From Lachnospiraceae bacterium (GTDB lineage Bacteria > Bacillota > Clostridia > Lachnospirales > Lachnospiraceae), in NCBI GenBank assembly GCA_017440045.1, contig JAFSIA010000060.1, positions 1 to 35,225 of the forward strand: a stretch of DNA of 35,225 nucleotides, written 5' to 3'. Below, piece after piece: positions 7,256 to 15,446 of this stretch (position 1 is the first letter of the stretch; each line of letters starts with the position of its first letter). A program made the position numbers and the translations under genes. The notes under the pieces are model-generated. The model was given only the letters and a program-made list of their open reading frames with translations, had not been told where the DNA came from and searched no databases.

Positions 7256-7322
7256 GAATCTCGCTTGCGAGATTCTCCGCCTGCGGCGGGTTGCTTTAGC
7301 AACAACTACATCTCCGCCGCAG
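7256..7322. terminator. Cluster of nested palindromes at a convergent gene junction
   Basis: Between the convergent kinase and YigZ genes lie GAATCTCG/CGAGATTC (7256-7275, 8-9 bp stem), CCGC/GCGG (7277-7286) and GTTGC/GCAAC (7290-7303). A longer 9-bp stem, CTGCGGCGG (7281-7289) with CCGCCGCAG (7314-7322), encloses the GTTGC hairpin. The last two options are mutually exclusive with CCGC/GCGG. A bidirectional terminator is likely; a dispersed palindromic repeat family is also possible. No T-run follows. Confidence 0.5.
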
Positions 7323-7345
7323 TGCGATCCTTAGCGAAACGTTTC

Positions 7346-7999
7346 TTACTGCACTATACATTCTCCATCAACCATTATGTAATATATCTCGTCTCCTCTG
7401 CTTATAATGGTTCTTCCTGCGGTTCCCTCTGTCACCTTATCTACGAATTCCTTTTCCTGCTCTGCCGGGACCACCACATCCACTTCCACTGCCTCCGTAT
7501 ACCTTGTATCTATGCAGGTTATTCCCATACTTCCTATTATATATTGTATCTTTCCTATACCATTATAATCTGTTCCTAAAGTCATCCTTACACCGGCACG
7601 TTTTTCAGCAACCTTCGAAGCTGCAAGGCCTGCTTTTACTGCTGCCTGGTAGGCTCTGACTAAGCCGCCTGTTCCAAGGAGTACTCCTCCGAAATATCTT
7701 GTGACAACCACTGCCACATTGTGGACACCCTCTCCCAAGAGCACCTCCAGCATTGGTTTTCCTGCTGTTCCTGCCGGTTCTCCATCATCATTGCACCTTG
7801 AGAACTCATTATTTTTCCCTATGACTACTGCGGCACAATTGTGTCTGGCATCCCAGTTTTTCTTTTTTATTTCCTCGATAAATGCAGATGCCTCATCCTC
7901 GCTATTTACAGGCTTAACATAGGCAATAAATCTGGATTTCTTTTCCTCTATCTCTCCTACTCCACCCTCATATACTATTTTAAAACTATTTTCTGCCAT
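7346..7999 (-). CDS. yigZ: YigZ/IMPACT family protein
   Basis: The 217-residue protein belongs to the UPF0029/IMPACT family, proteins linked to translation control whose biochemical activity in bacteria is not settled. The N-terminal domain shows the family signatures KKSRFIAYVKPV, ARHNCAAVVIG, DDGEPAGTAGKPML and VVVTRYFGGVLLGTGGLVRAY; the C-terminal part is the smaller ferredoxin-like domain. Length is normal for the family. I chose ATG 7999 (MAENSF) because GAGG lies about seven bases upstream; an in-frame ATG 13 codons earlier lacks a ribosome site. The gene stands alone and converges on the sensor kinase gene, with the palindrome cluster between them. Confidence 0.9.
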   Translation of the reverse strand: MAENSFKIVYEGGVGEIEEKKSRFIAYVKPVNSEDEASAFIEEIKKKNWDARHNCAAVVIGKNNEFSRCNDDGEPAGTAGKPMLEVLLGEGVHNVAVVVTRYFGGVLLGTGGLVRAYQAAVKAGLAASKVAEKRAGVRMTLGTDYNGIGKIQYIIGSMGITCIDTRYTEAVEVDVVVPAEQEKEFVDKVTEGTAGRTIISRGDEIYYIMVDGECIVQ

Positions 8000-8082
8000 A
8001 TTTTTCCTCGTTATTTTCAACAACCTTTTATGATACAAATATCCAAAATAATCTTACATTAATAAGGACAAAAATAAAACAC

Positions 8083-8111
8083 TTTATTTTAGAGCCTATA
8101 TTTGGTATAAT
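8083..8111 (+). promoter_or_regulatory. Predicted vegetative promoter of the penicillin-binding protein gene
   Basis: TATAAT at 8106-8111 carries an extended -10 (TGG just upstream). A weak -35 TTTATT lies at 8083-8088, 17 bp away. This would start transcription about 45 bases before the ATG at 8166. Confidence 0.55.
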
Positions 8112-8165
8112 AACCTATGTTTATGTCTAAACTTAAAAAGTGTAAATACATAACGGAGGTATAGC

Positions 8166-10745
8166 ATGAATTACGGCAAGTCAAATATAGTTAAAAAGCA
8201 TAAAGAGCTTGTCTCAACTCCAAGAAGACTGAAAACTAAGGTTATGGTTACTATGTTTAAGGTTTCCATATTCGCAGTTATTCTGCTCATTGGTGCAGTT
8301 GGTTTCTTAGGGTTAGGCATGATTAAGGGCATATTAGACGGAGCACCTGATGTAAAGAATATAAACATTGCTCCAGTTGCAGAGGCAACGAAAATCTATG
8401 ACGCAAACGGAAATCATATAGAGACTCTTATTACTGATGGTTCAAACAGAACCCCTGTGTCTCTTGACCAAATTCCTGAGCACTTAAAATATGCCTTTAT
8501 CGACATTGAGGATGAACGTTTTGAATCTCACAATGGTATCGATGTAAAGGGTATCTTCAGAGCCATGTATCAGACCATTTTCCAGGGAGATATGCAGGGT
8601 GCCAGCACTATCACTCAGCAGCTTCTTAAGAATAACGTTTTTGAAAGTGGTGGTCGCGAGGGTTCAACTGGTGCTCTTATAAAGAGAAAGATACAGGAAA
8701 TTTACCTTGCACTCCAGCTTGAGGAAAATGTCAGCAAGGATGTTATCTTAGAAAATTATCTAAACACAATAAACTTAGGAAGCGGTTGCTACGGCGTGCA
8801 GGCTGCTTCACAGCGTTACTTCAATAAGGATGTATCTGCACTTACTATCTCTGAAGCGGCAGTTATCGCTGCCATCACTCAGAACCCATACGGATACAAC
8901 CCGGTGTATCATCCTGAAGACAATGCCAAGAGACGTGCTCACGTACTTGAATATATGGAGAAAAATGGTCATATAACAAAAGCCGAATACGAAGAAGCTA
9001 TGGCTGACAACGTATATGACAGAATCTTAGAGACAAATATGGTCACATCTGAGGTTACTCCTTACAGCTTCTTCACAGACCAGTTAATCAATCAGGTTAT
9101 TAACGATTTGCAGGAGCAGAACGCATACTCTTATACACAGGCTGTAAACGCTTTGTATAGTGGTGGTTTAAAAATTTATGCCACTCAGGACTCTGAGATT
9201 CAGAAGATTTGCGATGAGGAAATCAACAATCCTGAAAACTATCCAGGTCAGGTTTACTACTCATTTGAATGGGCATTCTCAGTTCAGCACGAAGAGGCTG
9301 ACGAGAACGGCATTGATACTACTCACTACTCACAGTACTCTATTGTAAATTACTTTAGAAATGTACTTGGAGACAAAACCTTTAAGCTTATTTTTGAAAG
9401 CGAAGAAGAAATACAGGAGTGCATCGATATCTTCAAGGCTGAGGCCGTAAAAGAAGGAGATACAATCCTTGGTGAAAATATTATTATCAGCATCCAGCCA
9501 CAGGTTTCATTCACTGTGATGGATCAAGAAACAGGATATGTTAAAGCTTTAGTTGGTGGTCGTGGTGAAAAGACTACAAACCGTGCATTAAACCGTGCTA
9601 CAGACTCTACAAGACAGCCTGGTTCATGTTTCAAGGTTTTAGCAACCTTCGCACCTGCTATCGACAGATACGGTTACACTATTGGTTCTGTTTTAGATGA
9701 TGCTCCTTACTACTATCATAATGGACGTCTTGTAAATAACTGGTGGGATAAGGACAATGAAGCTCCTCCAGAAAGACGTACCTACCGTGGTTTACAGAGC
9801 ATTAGAACTGCTATTGCAGACTCCATGAACATTATCACTGTAAAGCTTTTAACTACTATTACTCCTGATGCCGGTTATGAATATCTCTACGACTTCGGTT
9901 TCACCACTTTGGTAGATAGCCGTAAAAACAGCGAGGGAACTTATGATACAGATATTACACAGTCTCTTGCCTTAGGCGGTCTTACAGATGGTGTTACAAA
10001 TATGGAGCTTTGTGCAGCTTACGCTACTATCGCTAATGGCGGTGAGTACACAGAGCCAATCTACTACACAAAGGTTTTAGATAACTCAGGAAAGATTATC
10101 TTAGAGAGACAGCCTGAAAGACATCAGGTTCTCAAAGAATCTACTGCATACATTTTAACAAACGCTATGCACGACGTTGTCACAAATGGTGGTACTGGTG
10201 TCAAGGCTAATATGGATGATATGTATGTAGCAGGTAAAACAGGTACTACATCAAGCAGCTACGATATTTGGTTTGCCGGTTACACACCTTACCTTACTGC
10301 TACTATCTGGAGCGGTTTTGATGAAAACAAAGAGCTTGGAAACACATCTTATCATCTTACTATTTGGAAAAACATCATGACAAGAATTCATGAGTTAAAG
10401 GGTTATGAATATGCTGAATTCGAAAAGCCTGATTCAGTTACAACTGCACAGATATGCGAGAAATGCGGAAATCTGGCAGTGCCTGGTTTATGTGACATGG
10501 ACCCTGAAAGAAATATGATTAAGACCGAGTACTTCGCAGTAGGTACTGTTCCAACTGACACATGCGTATGTCACGTTGAACACAAGCTTTGTAATGAATC
10601 TGGACTCTTAGCAACTGATAAGTGTCCTAATACTACTTCAAAGATTTACAGAATACGTTTCCAAGGTGATGAGGGTACTACATGGGATACTCCTTATACT
10701 CTTCCAGAAAACCTAGAAAACAACTACTGTACAATTCATAAATAA
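8166..10745 (+). CDS. Class A penicillin-binding protein (bifunctional transglycosylase/transpeptidase)
   Basis: The 859-residue protein polymerises and cross-links peptidoglycan on the outer face of the membrane. It has a short cytoplasmic start, one transmembrane segment (about residues 28-52), and a GT51 glycosyltransferase domain with EDERFESHNG (catalytic Glu near 118), GASTITQQLLKN and IQEIYLALQLE. The transpeptidase domain has SCFK with Ser487, SMN at 553-555 and KTGT at 691-694, all in the expected order. The C-terminal tail after about 760 holds two Cys-rich knots (CEKCGNLAVPGLC and CVCHVEHKLC), often seen in clostridial PBP1-type enzymes. GGAGG lies upstream of the ATG, and the gene ends at a strong terminator. 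It is the PBP1a/PbpF type; which paralogue cannot be said. The following spoVA operon hints at, but does not prove, a sporulation-related role. Confidence 0.95.
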   Translation: MNYGKSNIVKKHKELVSTPRRLKTKVMVTMFKVSIFAVILLIGAVGFLGLGMIKGILDGAPDVKNINIAPVAEATKIYDANGNHIETLITDGSNRTPVSLDQIPEHLKYAFIDIEDERFESHNGIDVKGIFRAMYQTIFQGDMQGASTITQQLLKNNVFESGGREGSTGALIKRKIQEIYLALQLEENVSKDVILENYLNTINLGSGCYGVQAASQRYFNKDVSALTISEAAVIAAITQNPYGYNPVYHPEDNAKRRAHVLEYMEKNGHITKAEYEEAMADNVYDRILETNMVTSEVTPYSFFTDQLINQVINDLQEQNAYSYTQAVNALYSGGLKIYATQDSEIQKICDEEINNPENYPGQVYYSFEWAFSVQHEEADENGIDTTHYSQYSIVNYFRNVLGDKTFKLIFESEEEIQECIDIFKAEAVKEGDTILGENIIISIQPQVSFTVMDQETGYVKALVGGRGEKTTNRALNRATDSTRQPGSCFKVLATFAPAIDRYGYTIGSVLDDAPYYYHNGRLVNNWWDKDNEAPPERRTYRGLQSIRTAIADSMNIITVKLLTTITPDAGYEYLYDFGFTTLVDSRKNSEGTYDTDITQSLALGGLTDGVTNMELCAAYATIANGGEYTEPIYYTKVLDNSGKIILERQPERHQVLKESTAYILTNAMHDVVTNGGTGVKANMDDMYVAGKTGTTSSSYDIWFAGYTPYLTATIWSGFDENKELGNTSYHLTIWKNIMTRIHELKGYEYAEFEKPDSVTTAQICEKCGNLAVPGLCDMDPERNMIKTEYFAVGTVPTDTCVCHVEHKLCNESGLLATDKCPNTTSKIYRIRFQGDEGTTWDTPYTLPENLENNYCTIHK

Positions 10746-10780
10746 TATTTTTGAATGAAATTTAATAGATAGGAAACAAT

Positions 10781-10815
10781 ACCTTTAGTATGACAATCTG
10801 CGCCATACTAAAGGT
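10781..10815 (+). terminator. Strong intrinsic terminator after the PBP gene
   Basis: ACCTTTAGTATG and CATACTAAAGGT form a perfect 12-bp stem with an 11-nt loop, followed by ATTTTTATTTT. Only 36 bases separate it from the spoVAA start, so the spoVA promoter must overlap or lie upstream of this hairpin unless there is read-through. Confidence 0.85.
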
Positions 10816-10851
10816 ATTTTTATTTTCAATATATAGATTAGAGGTGAGTTT

Positions 10852-11478
10852 ATGAATAGTACGGTTTATTTAAAAATAGCCTTATCATCCAAGGTACATA
10901 AGAAAGATGTTACCGTTGGAGATGTTGCACATGTTTTATCCGAGGATAAAACTTTAGTTAACAAAATAAAAACTTTAAAAATCTATAAGTTCAAAAATGA
11001 AAAGGATAATCGTATTGTTTTCTCATCTCTAAAAGTTATAGAACTAATCTTAAACGAATATCAAGGCTTGGAGATAAATCATATAGGCGAGCCGGATTTC
11101 TTGCTGGAGTACGAGCCTTTAAATAAAAGAAAGCTTGTCCCACCATCTGTCATCGCAGCTCTATGCTGCGTACTTATTTTCTTTGGTGCTGCATTTACCA
11201 TTATGACCTTTAATTCCGAGGCTACTATCAGCGAACTTTTTGTAAAAATCTATGAAGATTTAACAGGCAAATCTCATGATGGTGTAACAGCTCTTGAAAT
11301 CAGCTATTCTATCGGTATAGGTCTGGGAATTATTATTTTCTACAATCATTTTGGTAAGAGAAAAATTACCACTGACCCTACTCCTTTAGAATTGGAAATG
11401 AGAAAATATGAAACTGAAATCGAAACTGCTCTTATAGATGGTGCAAAGAAGAAGGAGGACCACATTGATGTTTCATGA
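10852..11478 (+). CDS. spoVAA: Stage V sporulation protein AA
   Basis: This is a 208-residue protein with an N-terminal soluble domain (YLKIALSSKVHKKDVTVGDVAHVL, about residues 5-90) and two transmembrane segments (about 100-120 and 148-165). That layout and its position as first gene of a spoVA operon match SpoVAA. It is part of the inner spore membrane machinery for dipicolinic acid movement. GAGGTGAG lies upstream of the ATG. The stop overlaps the spoVAB start by 11 bases, implying coupling. Expression by the forespore sigma factor SigG is expected from the family; I could not identify a convincing SigG promoter because the upstream gap is filled by the PBP terminator. Confidence 0.88.
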   Translation: MNSTVYLKIALSSKVHKKDVTVGDVAHVLSEDKTLVNKIKTLKIYKFKNEKDNRIVFSSLKVIELILNEYQGLEINHIGEPDFLLEYEPLNKRKLVPPSVIAALCCVLIFFGAAFTIMTFNSEATISELFVKIYEDLTGKSHDGVTALEISYSIGIGLGIIIFYNHFGKRKITTDPTPLELEMRKYETEIETALIDGAKKKEDHIDVS

Positions 11479-11887
11479 TATCCTACTGTCAATTGTCGGT
11501 TTAACCGGAGGCATATCTATAGCAGGCGGTATATTTGCTGCCATAACAACTGTTGGTGTAATTCCTCAAATTGCTGAGGTAACACGTACACAAAAATATG
11601 TCAAATCCTATGAAACAGCTGTAATCCTCGGCGGTATCATAGGCAACATTATAATTATTTTTAAATTTAATCCCTTTTTGCCAGTTTGGTTTATGGCTAT
11701 TTTCGGCTTAGGTTCAGGAATCTTTGTAGGTTGTCTGGCAACAGCCTTAGCTGAAGCTTTAAATGTTACCACCGTATTCACAAGACGTTTACGTCTCCAT
11801 ACAGGTATACAATGGGTAATTTTATCTCTCGCTTTGGGAAAGGTTATAGGTTCTCTAATATATTTCTTTCGCCAATATAAACAATAA
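11468..11887 (+). CDS. spoVAB: Stage V sporulation protein AB
   Basis: The 139-residue membrane protein has four hydrophobic segments, with GLTGGISIAGGIFAAITTVGVIPQ near the start and a central GLGSGIFVGCLATALAEALNVTTVF, typical of SpoVAB. I chose ATG 11468 because AGGAGG lies nine bases upstream (11453-11458). An in-frame ATG ten codons earlier falls inside spoVAA, gives a charged non-family extension, and has no ribosome site. The gene overlaps the end of spoVAA and lies 14 bases before spoVAC. It works with the other SpoVA proteins in dipicolinate transport in the forespore inner membrane. Confidence 0.88.
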   Translation: MFHDILLSIVGLTGGISIAGGIFAAITTVGVIPQIAEVTRTQKYVKSYETAVILGGIIGNIIIIFKFNPFLPVWFMAIFGLGSGIFVGCLATALAEALNVTTVFTRRLRLHTGIQWVILSLALGKVIGSLIYFFRQYKQ

Positions 11888-11901
11888 TTTAGGAGGTTAC
11901 A

Positions 11902-12393
11902 ATGAACGAAGATTTAAAAAAAGCTGTATATACAAATGATAAAAACGAACAGGCAAAGGTTTACGAGGAGTATGTAAAGCAGGTTACTCCCACCAAAAGT
12001 CTTCCTCTCAATATGCTGAAAGCCTTTATAATCGGTGGTTTAATCTGCTGTTTGGGACAGTTTATAACAAATTTAATTGCATCATCAGGTGTGTCAGAGG
12101 ATGATACTGCTGCTTGGACCAATGTTATATTAATTGGCATTTCTGTTATCCTTACCGGCTTCGGACTATATAAAAAGCTTGGAGAATTCGCCGGTGCAGG
12201 CTCATTAGTTCCCATTACAGGCTTTGCCAATTCCGTTGCATCTTCTGCTATTGAATTCAAAAAAGAAGGTCAGGTATTTGGTATCGGATGCAAAATTTTC
12301 ACCATTGCCGGTCCGGTTATACTCTACGGAATATTAAGCAGTTTTATTCTAGGTGTTATTTATGTCATATTAAAGATAAGTGGGGTGGTTTAA
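11902..12393 (+). CDS. spoVAC: Stage V sporulation protein AC
   Basis: The 163-residue membrane protein has a charged N-terminus, then AFIIGGLICCLGQ and three further hydrophobic segments, with the family motif GAGSLVPITGFANSVASSAIEFKKEGQVFG. In Bacillus, SpoVAC behaves as a mechanosensitive dipicolinate channel in the inner spore membrane; the same role is expected here. It has a strong ribosome site, AGGAGG, and its stop directly abuts the spoVAD start. SpoVAC and SpoVAE in this operon share the same fold (IGGLIC and GAG..VP...GF motifs), as known for the family. Confidence 0.93.
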   Translation: MNEDLKKAVYTNDKNEQAKVYEEYVKQVTPTKSLPLNMLKAFIIGGLICCLGQFITNLIASSGVSEDDTAAWTNVILIGISVILTGFGLYKKLGEFAGAGSLVPITGFANSVASSAIEFKKEGQVFGIGCKIFTIAGPVILYGILSSFILGVIYVILKISGVV

Positions 12394-13413
12394 ATGAATA
12401 ACAATAATCAATCCGTAGGTGTGCAGAGCATTAAATTTTCCACACCTCCGTATATACAGCATTATGCATCTGTCGTAGGTCAAAAAGAGGGCGATGGACC
12501 TTTGGGCAGCCACTTTGACATAGTCGAACAGGACAATATGTTTGGTAAAAATAACTGGGAAGAGGCCGAGAGCGCACTTCAGGCCAAGACTGTCCAGTTC
12601 TTGCTACAAAAGGCCAACCTTACACCCAAAGATGTACGATATGCCTTTGCCGGCGATTTATTGGGACAGCTTATGGCTACATCATTTGGATTGGAATCCT
12701 ATAACATTCCACTTTTTGGCTTATATGGTGCCTGTTCCACTATGGGTGAAGGCTTATCACTTGCATCTATGACCGTTGGCGGCGGATATGCGGATAAGGT
12801 TTTAGCTTTGGCATCAAGCCATTTTGCAAGTGCAGAAAAAACATTTAGATTCCCGTTGGGCTATGGCAGCCAGCGTAAATTTTGTGCCACATATACAGTT
12901 ACCGGATGTGGCGCACTGATTGTAGGAGCAGACAGTGGCATTGCCAAGGTAACGGGCATTACAACTGGCCGAATTGTAGACTATGGCTATAAGGAAAAAG
13001 ATAACATGGGTGCTTGTATGGCACCTGCTGCTGCAGACACCATATATAATAACTTAAATGATTTCGGTGTGAATCCAAATCATTATGACAGGATAATCAC
13101 TGGTGATTTAGGATACGTAGGTCAGACTATTCTCATAGATATTTTAAAGACTAAGGGATATGACATTAGCGGTGTCCATATGGATTGCGGTATCGAGATG
13201 TTTGATAAGGATACGCAGGACACTAATGCCGGTGGTTCCGGCTGCGGATGCTCCGCTTCTACTCTCTGCGGATATATCTTAGGACAGATTGAGAAAAAAA
13301 TATGGAATAGAGTATTGTTCGTTCCAACAGGAGCACTCCTTTCTCCAGTCAGCGCCAATGAAGGTAACTCTGTACCTGGAATCGCACACGGCGTAGTAAT
13401 TGAATCAGTGTAA
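12394..13413 (+). CDS. spoVAD: Stage V sporulation protein AD
   Basis: This is a 339-residue soluble protein with a thiolase-like fold. Recognisable stretches include VGVQSIKFSTPPYI, GDLLGQLMATSFGLE, YGACSTMGEGLSLASMTVGGGYADKVL, TGDLGYVG and GGSGCGCSAS. SpoVAD binds dipicolinic acid and docks on the SpoVAC/SpoVAE membrane components during sporulation. Length is normal. It begins immediately after the spoVAC stop; the upstream GGGGTGG is only a fair ribosome site, so translational coupling is likely. The next gene follows after 22 bases. Confidence 0.95.
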   Translation: MNNNNQSVGVQSIKFSTPPYIQHYASVVGQKEGDGPLGSHFDIVEQDNMFGKNNWEEAESALQAKTVQFLLQKANLTPKDVRYAFAGDLLGQLMATSFGLESYNIPLFGLYGACSTMGEGLSLASMTVGGGYADKVLALASSHFASAEKTFRFPLGYGSQRKFCATYTVTGCGALIVGADSGIAKVTGITTGRIVDYGYKEKDNMGACMAPAAADTIYNNLNDFGVNPNHYDRIITGDLGYVGQTILIDILKTKGYDISGVHMDCGIEMFDKDTQDTNAGGSGCGCSASTLCGYILGQIEKKIWNRVLFVPTGALLSPVSANEGNSVPGIAHGVVIESV

Positions 13414-13435
13414 TTTTATGAAAGTAGGTTGATTT

Positions 13436-13792
13436 ATGGATTATTTAAAAGCCTTTTTAATTGGCGGTTTAATATGCGCCATCGTTCAAATTTTTATAGA
13501 CAAAACAAAGCTGTTACCCGGTAGAATAATGGTTGGATTAGTAGTTCTAGGCACTATTTTAGGTGCTTTAGGCATCTATGAACCTTTTATAGACTGGGCC
13601 GGTGCCGGCGCCAGCGTTCCACTCCTAGGCTTCGGAAACACTTTATTTAAGGGTGTAAAGGAGGCTGTGGATGAAAGCGGTATCATAGGTCTGTTTATGG
13701 GTGGCTTTAAGGCAAGTGCTGTAGGCATATCAGCAGCCCTTATACTCTCCTATGTAAGCTCCCTCATATTTGACTCAAAGAATTCAAACTAA
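13436..13792 (+). CDS. spoVAE: Stage V sporulation protein AE
   Basis: The 118-residue membrane protein starts MDYLKAFLIGGLICAIVQ and carries the GAGASVPLLGFGNTLFKGVKEAVDESG motif shared with SpoVAC, plus about four hydrophobic segments. It corresponds to the SpoVAEb form needed with SpoVAC and SpoVAD for dipicolinate uptake. It is last in the operon; no spoVAEa or spoVAF follows, which is usual in Clostridia. The gene runs into the long hairpin at 13883-14029 and converges with the minus-strand EF-hand gene. Confidence 0.92.
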   Translation: MDYLKAFLIGGLICAIVQIFIDKTKLLPGRIMVGLVVLGTILGALGIYEPFIDWAGAGASVPLLGFGNTLFKGVKEAVDESGIIGLFMGGFKASAVGISAALILSYVSSLIFDSKNSN

Positions 13793-13882
13793 AATCAGTC
13801 ATCAGACTGTCTTCCACTATTATTTTACGCTTTCTTCCATGATTTGGTGTTTTCTAAATGCCGTTCTTCGAAGAGTATATTA

Positions 13883-14029
13883 TGTTAGTCTTTCGCTAGG
13901 TCAGAGCAATTTGAAAGTATGTGTTCGCTATGGATAAGACAAAACGATAGAGACAATTTTGATTCTCGTGTTTTGCTTATCTATGGCGGACGCATACGTC
14001 AAATTGTCTGCCACAAAAAAAGACTAACA
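13883..14029 (+). other. 147-nt near-continuous hairpin (structured RNA or miniature inverted-repeat element)
   Basis: Four stems stack in register. TGTTAGTCTTT (13883-13893) pairs with AAAGACTAACA (14019-14029). CAGAGCAATTTGA (13902-13914) pairs with TCAAATTGTCTG (13999-14010) with one bulged G. GTATGTGTTCGC (13917-13928) pairs with GCGGACGCATAC (13986-13997). ATGGATAAG plus CAAAAC pair with GTTTTG plus CTTATCTAT around a short apical loop. Three of the pairs are G-U only if the plus strand is the RNA. No open frame of note lies inside and no T-run follows. It sits between the convergent spoVAE and EF-hand genes. It may be a terminator-like RNA, a small RNA or a MITE-like element. Confidence 0.6.
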
Positions 14030-14033
14030 GCTT

Positions 14034-15245
14034 TTATACAGCCAAATCTACATGCTGTATTGTTCCTGCCTGACCATTTTCATGGAGGAACACTCCTGTT
14101 CTTTGGATAACTGCATTTGCTTCGCTTGATGTACTATTTGTAAGGCTAAACTGTGTCTCACTACTGCCAAGATAGATTGCTCCAACTCCTGCCACACCTA
14201 TAGCCACAAGTGAATCTGTGCCATCATCATTTTTAGCCCATACCTTGAGCTTGTCAAAAATACTGTCAGCCTCATCTATCCAGCCATTTCCATCCTCGTC
14301 ATATGCCTTCAAATCCTCAAATCCATTGCCTGATTTAGTTCCAAACAGCTCATTTCCATCGTTTATCTTACCATCATTGTTTTTATCAAAGGCTAAAAAT
14401 CCACTTCCCTGACCCAGATAAGATATTTCCTCTTCTTTGCCGTCTGCATCCAAATCAAAAAGGAATTTCTGATCTGATACACTTGTCACATTGCTTCCAA
14501 CATTAATGACAAGAGGGTCCACAAGGGTCTTCATAGTTTGTACATAGGTCTCATTTTTTTCCATAAAGCATCTGGACATTTCCAAATCCACATTAAAAGA
14601 AATCTCTCTGCCATCTGCGGTTCTGGCTATTCCTGTTGTGGAAAACGCTGTATTCTCTACTTCTGCTACAAATGAAGATGTCACCGTGTGTGTAACCCAC
14701 GTATTTATTCTACTTGAGCCACCGCCACCTGCATCACCACCTGACACATTTACTACGTTAGACGCACTCCCTGCTACCAGAGAAAAGCTACCCATATAGC
14801 TGCTACTACTGCTAGCGCTGATACTTGTAGTTTTGCTGTCCACAGAATCAGGCTTTATATGTTTACTCTCTCTGCCTAACCTTTTATCCCTTATGCTATT
14901 TAACATTTCAAGGATTCTGCGTAAGGTTTCAATCTGCATTGACTTCCTGTCCTTCACCTCTGGAACTCCTGATGTTCTTGCCTTTTTTGCACGTTCTGCC
15001 TGGGCATTAATCATGGCTTGAAGATTATTTTTCAAATTCTTCTTTTTTGCCTCTTCATTAACCTGTTCCATCTGCTTCTTTGACTCCTGAAGCTGCTCCA
15101 TTAAATTTTGTGATTCTGGGGAAATAGTTATAAGTGCCGCCTCATCACTGTCCGCTCTGACACTTATAGATTCACTTTTTACAGAAGTATAACTGGCATA
15201 GTTTCTTGTTGATGACATAGAAATATCACTAGAATTAATAATCAT
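14034..15245 (-). CDS. EF-hand calcium-binding hypothetical protein
   Basis: The 403-residue protein has no signal peptide or transmembrane segment. The first part is Ser-rich with a charged helical stretch (about residues 48-85) and a Gly/Ser-rich linker (about 150-180). The C-terminal half has LFDLDADGKEEEISYL, then EF-hand-like loops DKNNDGKINDGNELFG and DEDGNGWIDEADSIFDKLKVW. This block is common in uncharacterised clostridial proteins. ATG 15245 is chosen because AAAGGAGTGGAGG precedes it; an earlier in-frame ATG would add a Cys-rich 31-residue piece without a ribosome site. The function is unknown; calcium binding is inferred. No partner gene is obvious: the AbiE locus lies upstream and spoVAE converges from the other side. 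The 200 bases upstream (15246-15446) hold no firm signal. Confidence 0.8.
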   Translation of the reverse strand: MIINSSDISMSSTRNYASYTSVKSESISVRADSDEAALITISPESQNLMEQLQESKKQMEQVNEEAKKKNLKNNLQAMINAQAERAKKARTSGVPEVKDRKSMQIETLRRILEMLNSIRDKRLGRESKHIKPDSVDSKTTSISASSSSSYMGSFSLVAGSASNVVNVSGGDAGGGGSSRINTWVTHTVTSSFVAEVENTAFSTTGIARTADGREISFNVDLEMSRCFMEKNETYVQTMKTLVDPLVINVGSNVTSVSDQKFLFDLDADGKEEEISYLGQGSGFLAFDKNNDGKINDGNELFGTKSGNGFEDLKAYDEDGNGWIDEADSIFDKLKVWAKNDDGTDSLVAIGVAGVGAIYLGSSETQFSLTNSTSSEANAVIQRTGVFLHENGQAGTIQHVDLAV

Positions 15246-15446
15246 GGCCTCCACTCCTTTCTCATCCACGACATGTCTACTAGCCTGCCCTCCTTGGCTG
15301 GCCAAAGCAAGGAGACAGCAACCGCAGACAGCCTCCATGCCTATACTTTGTATATCGTCACAATATCCCTTCTCCTTAACAGTACTTATATACCAAAAAG
15401 GGGTTCTGAGTACGGAGTTCTCATCCTTGCGGAGCGTTTTTTATTT

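Noticed and set aside
7265-7579. 104-codon plus-strand ORF starting in the palindrome cluster
   Set aside because: It is antisense to the conserved YigZ gene and has no ribosome site.
10781-10815. CATACTA inside the PBP terminator as a SigG -10 for spoVA
   Set aside because: It matches the forespore -10 consensus, but no fitting -35 lies 16-18 bases upstream, and it is fully explained as the descending arm of the hairpin.
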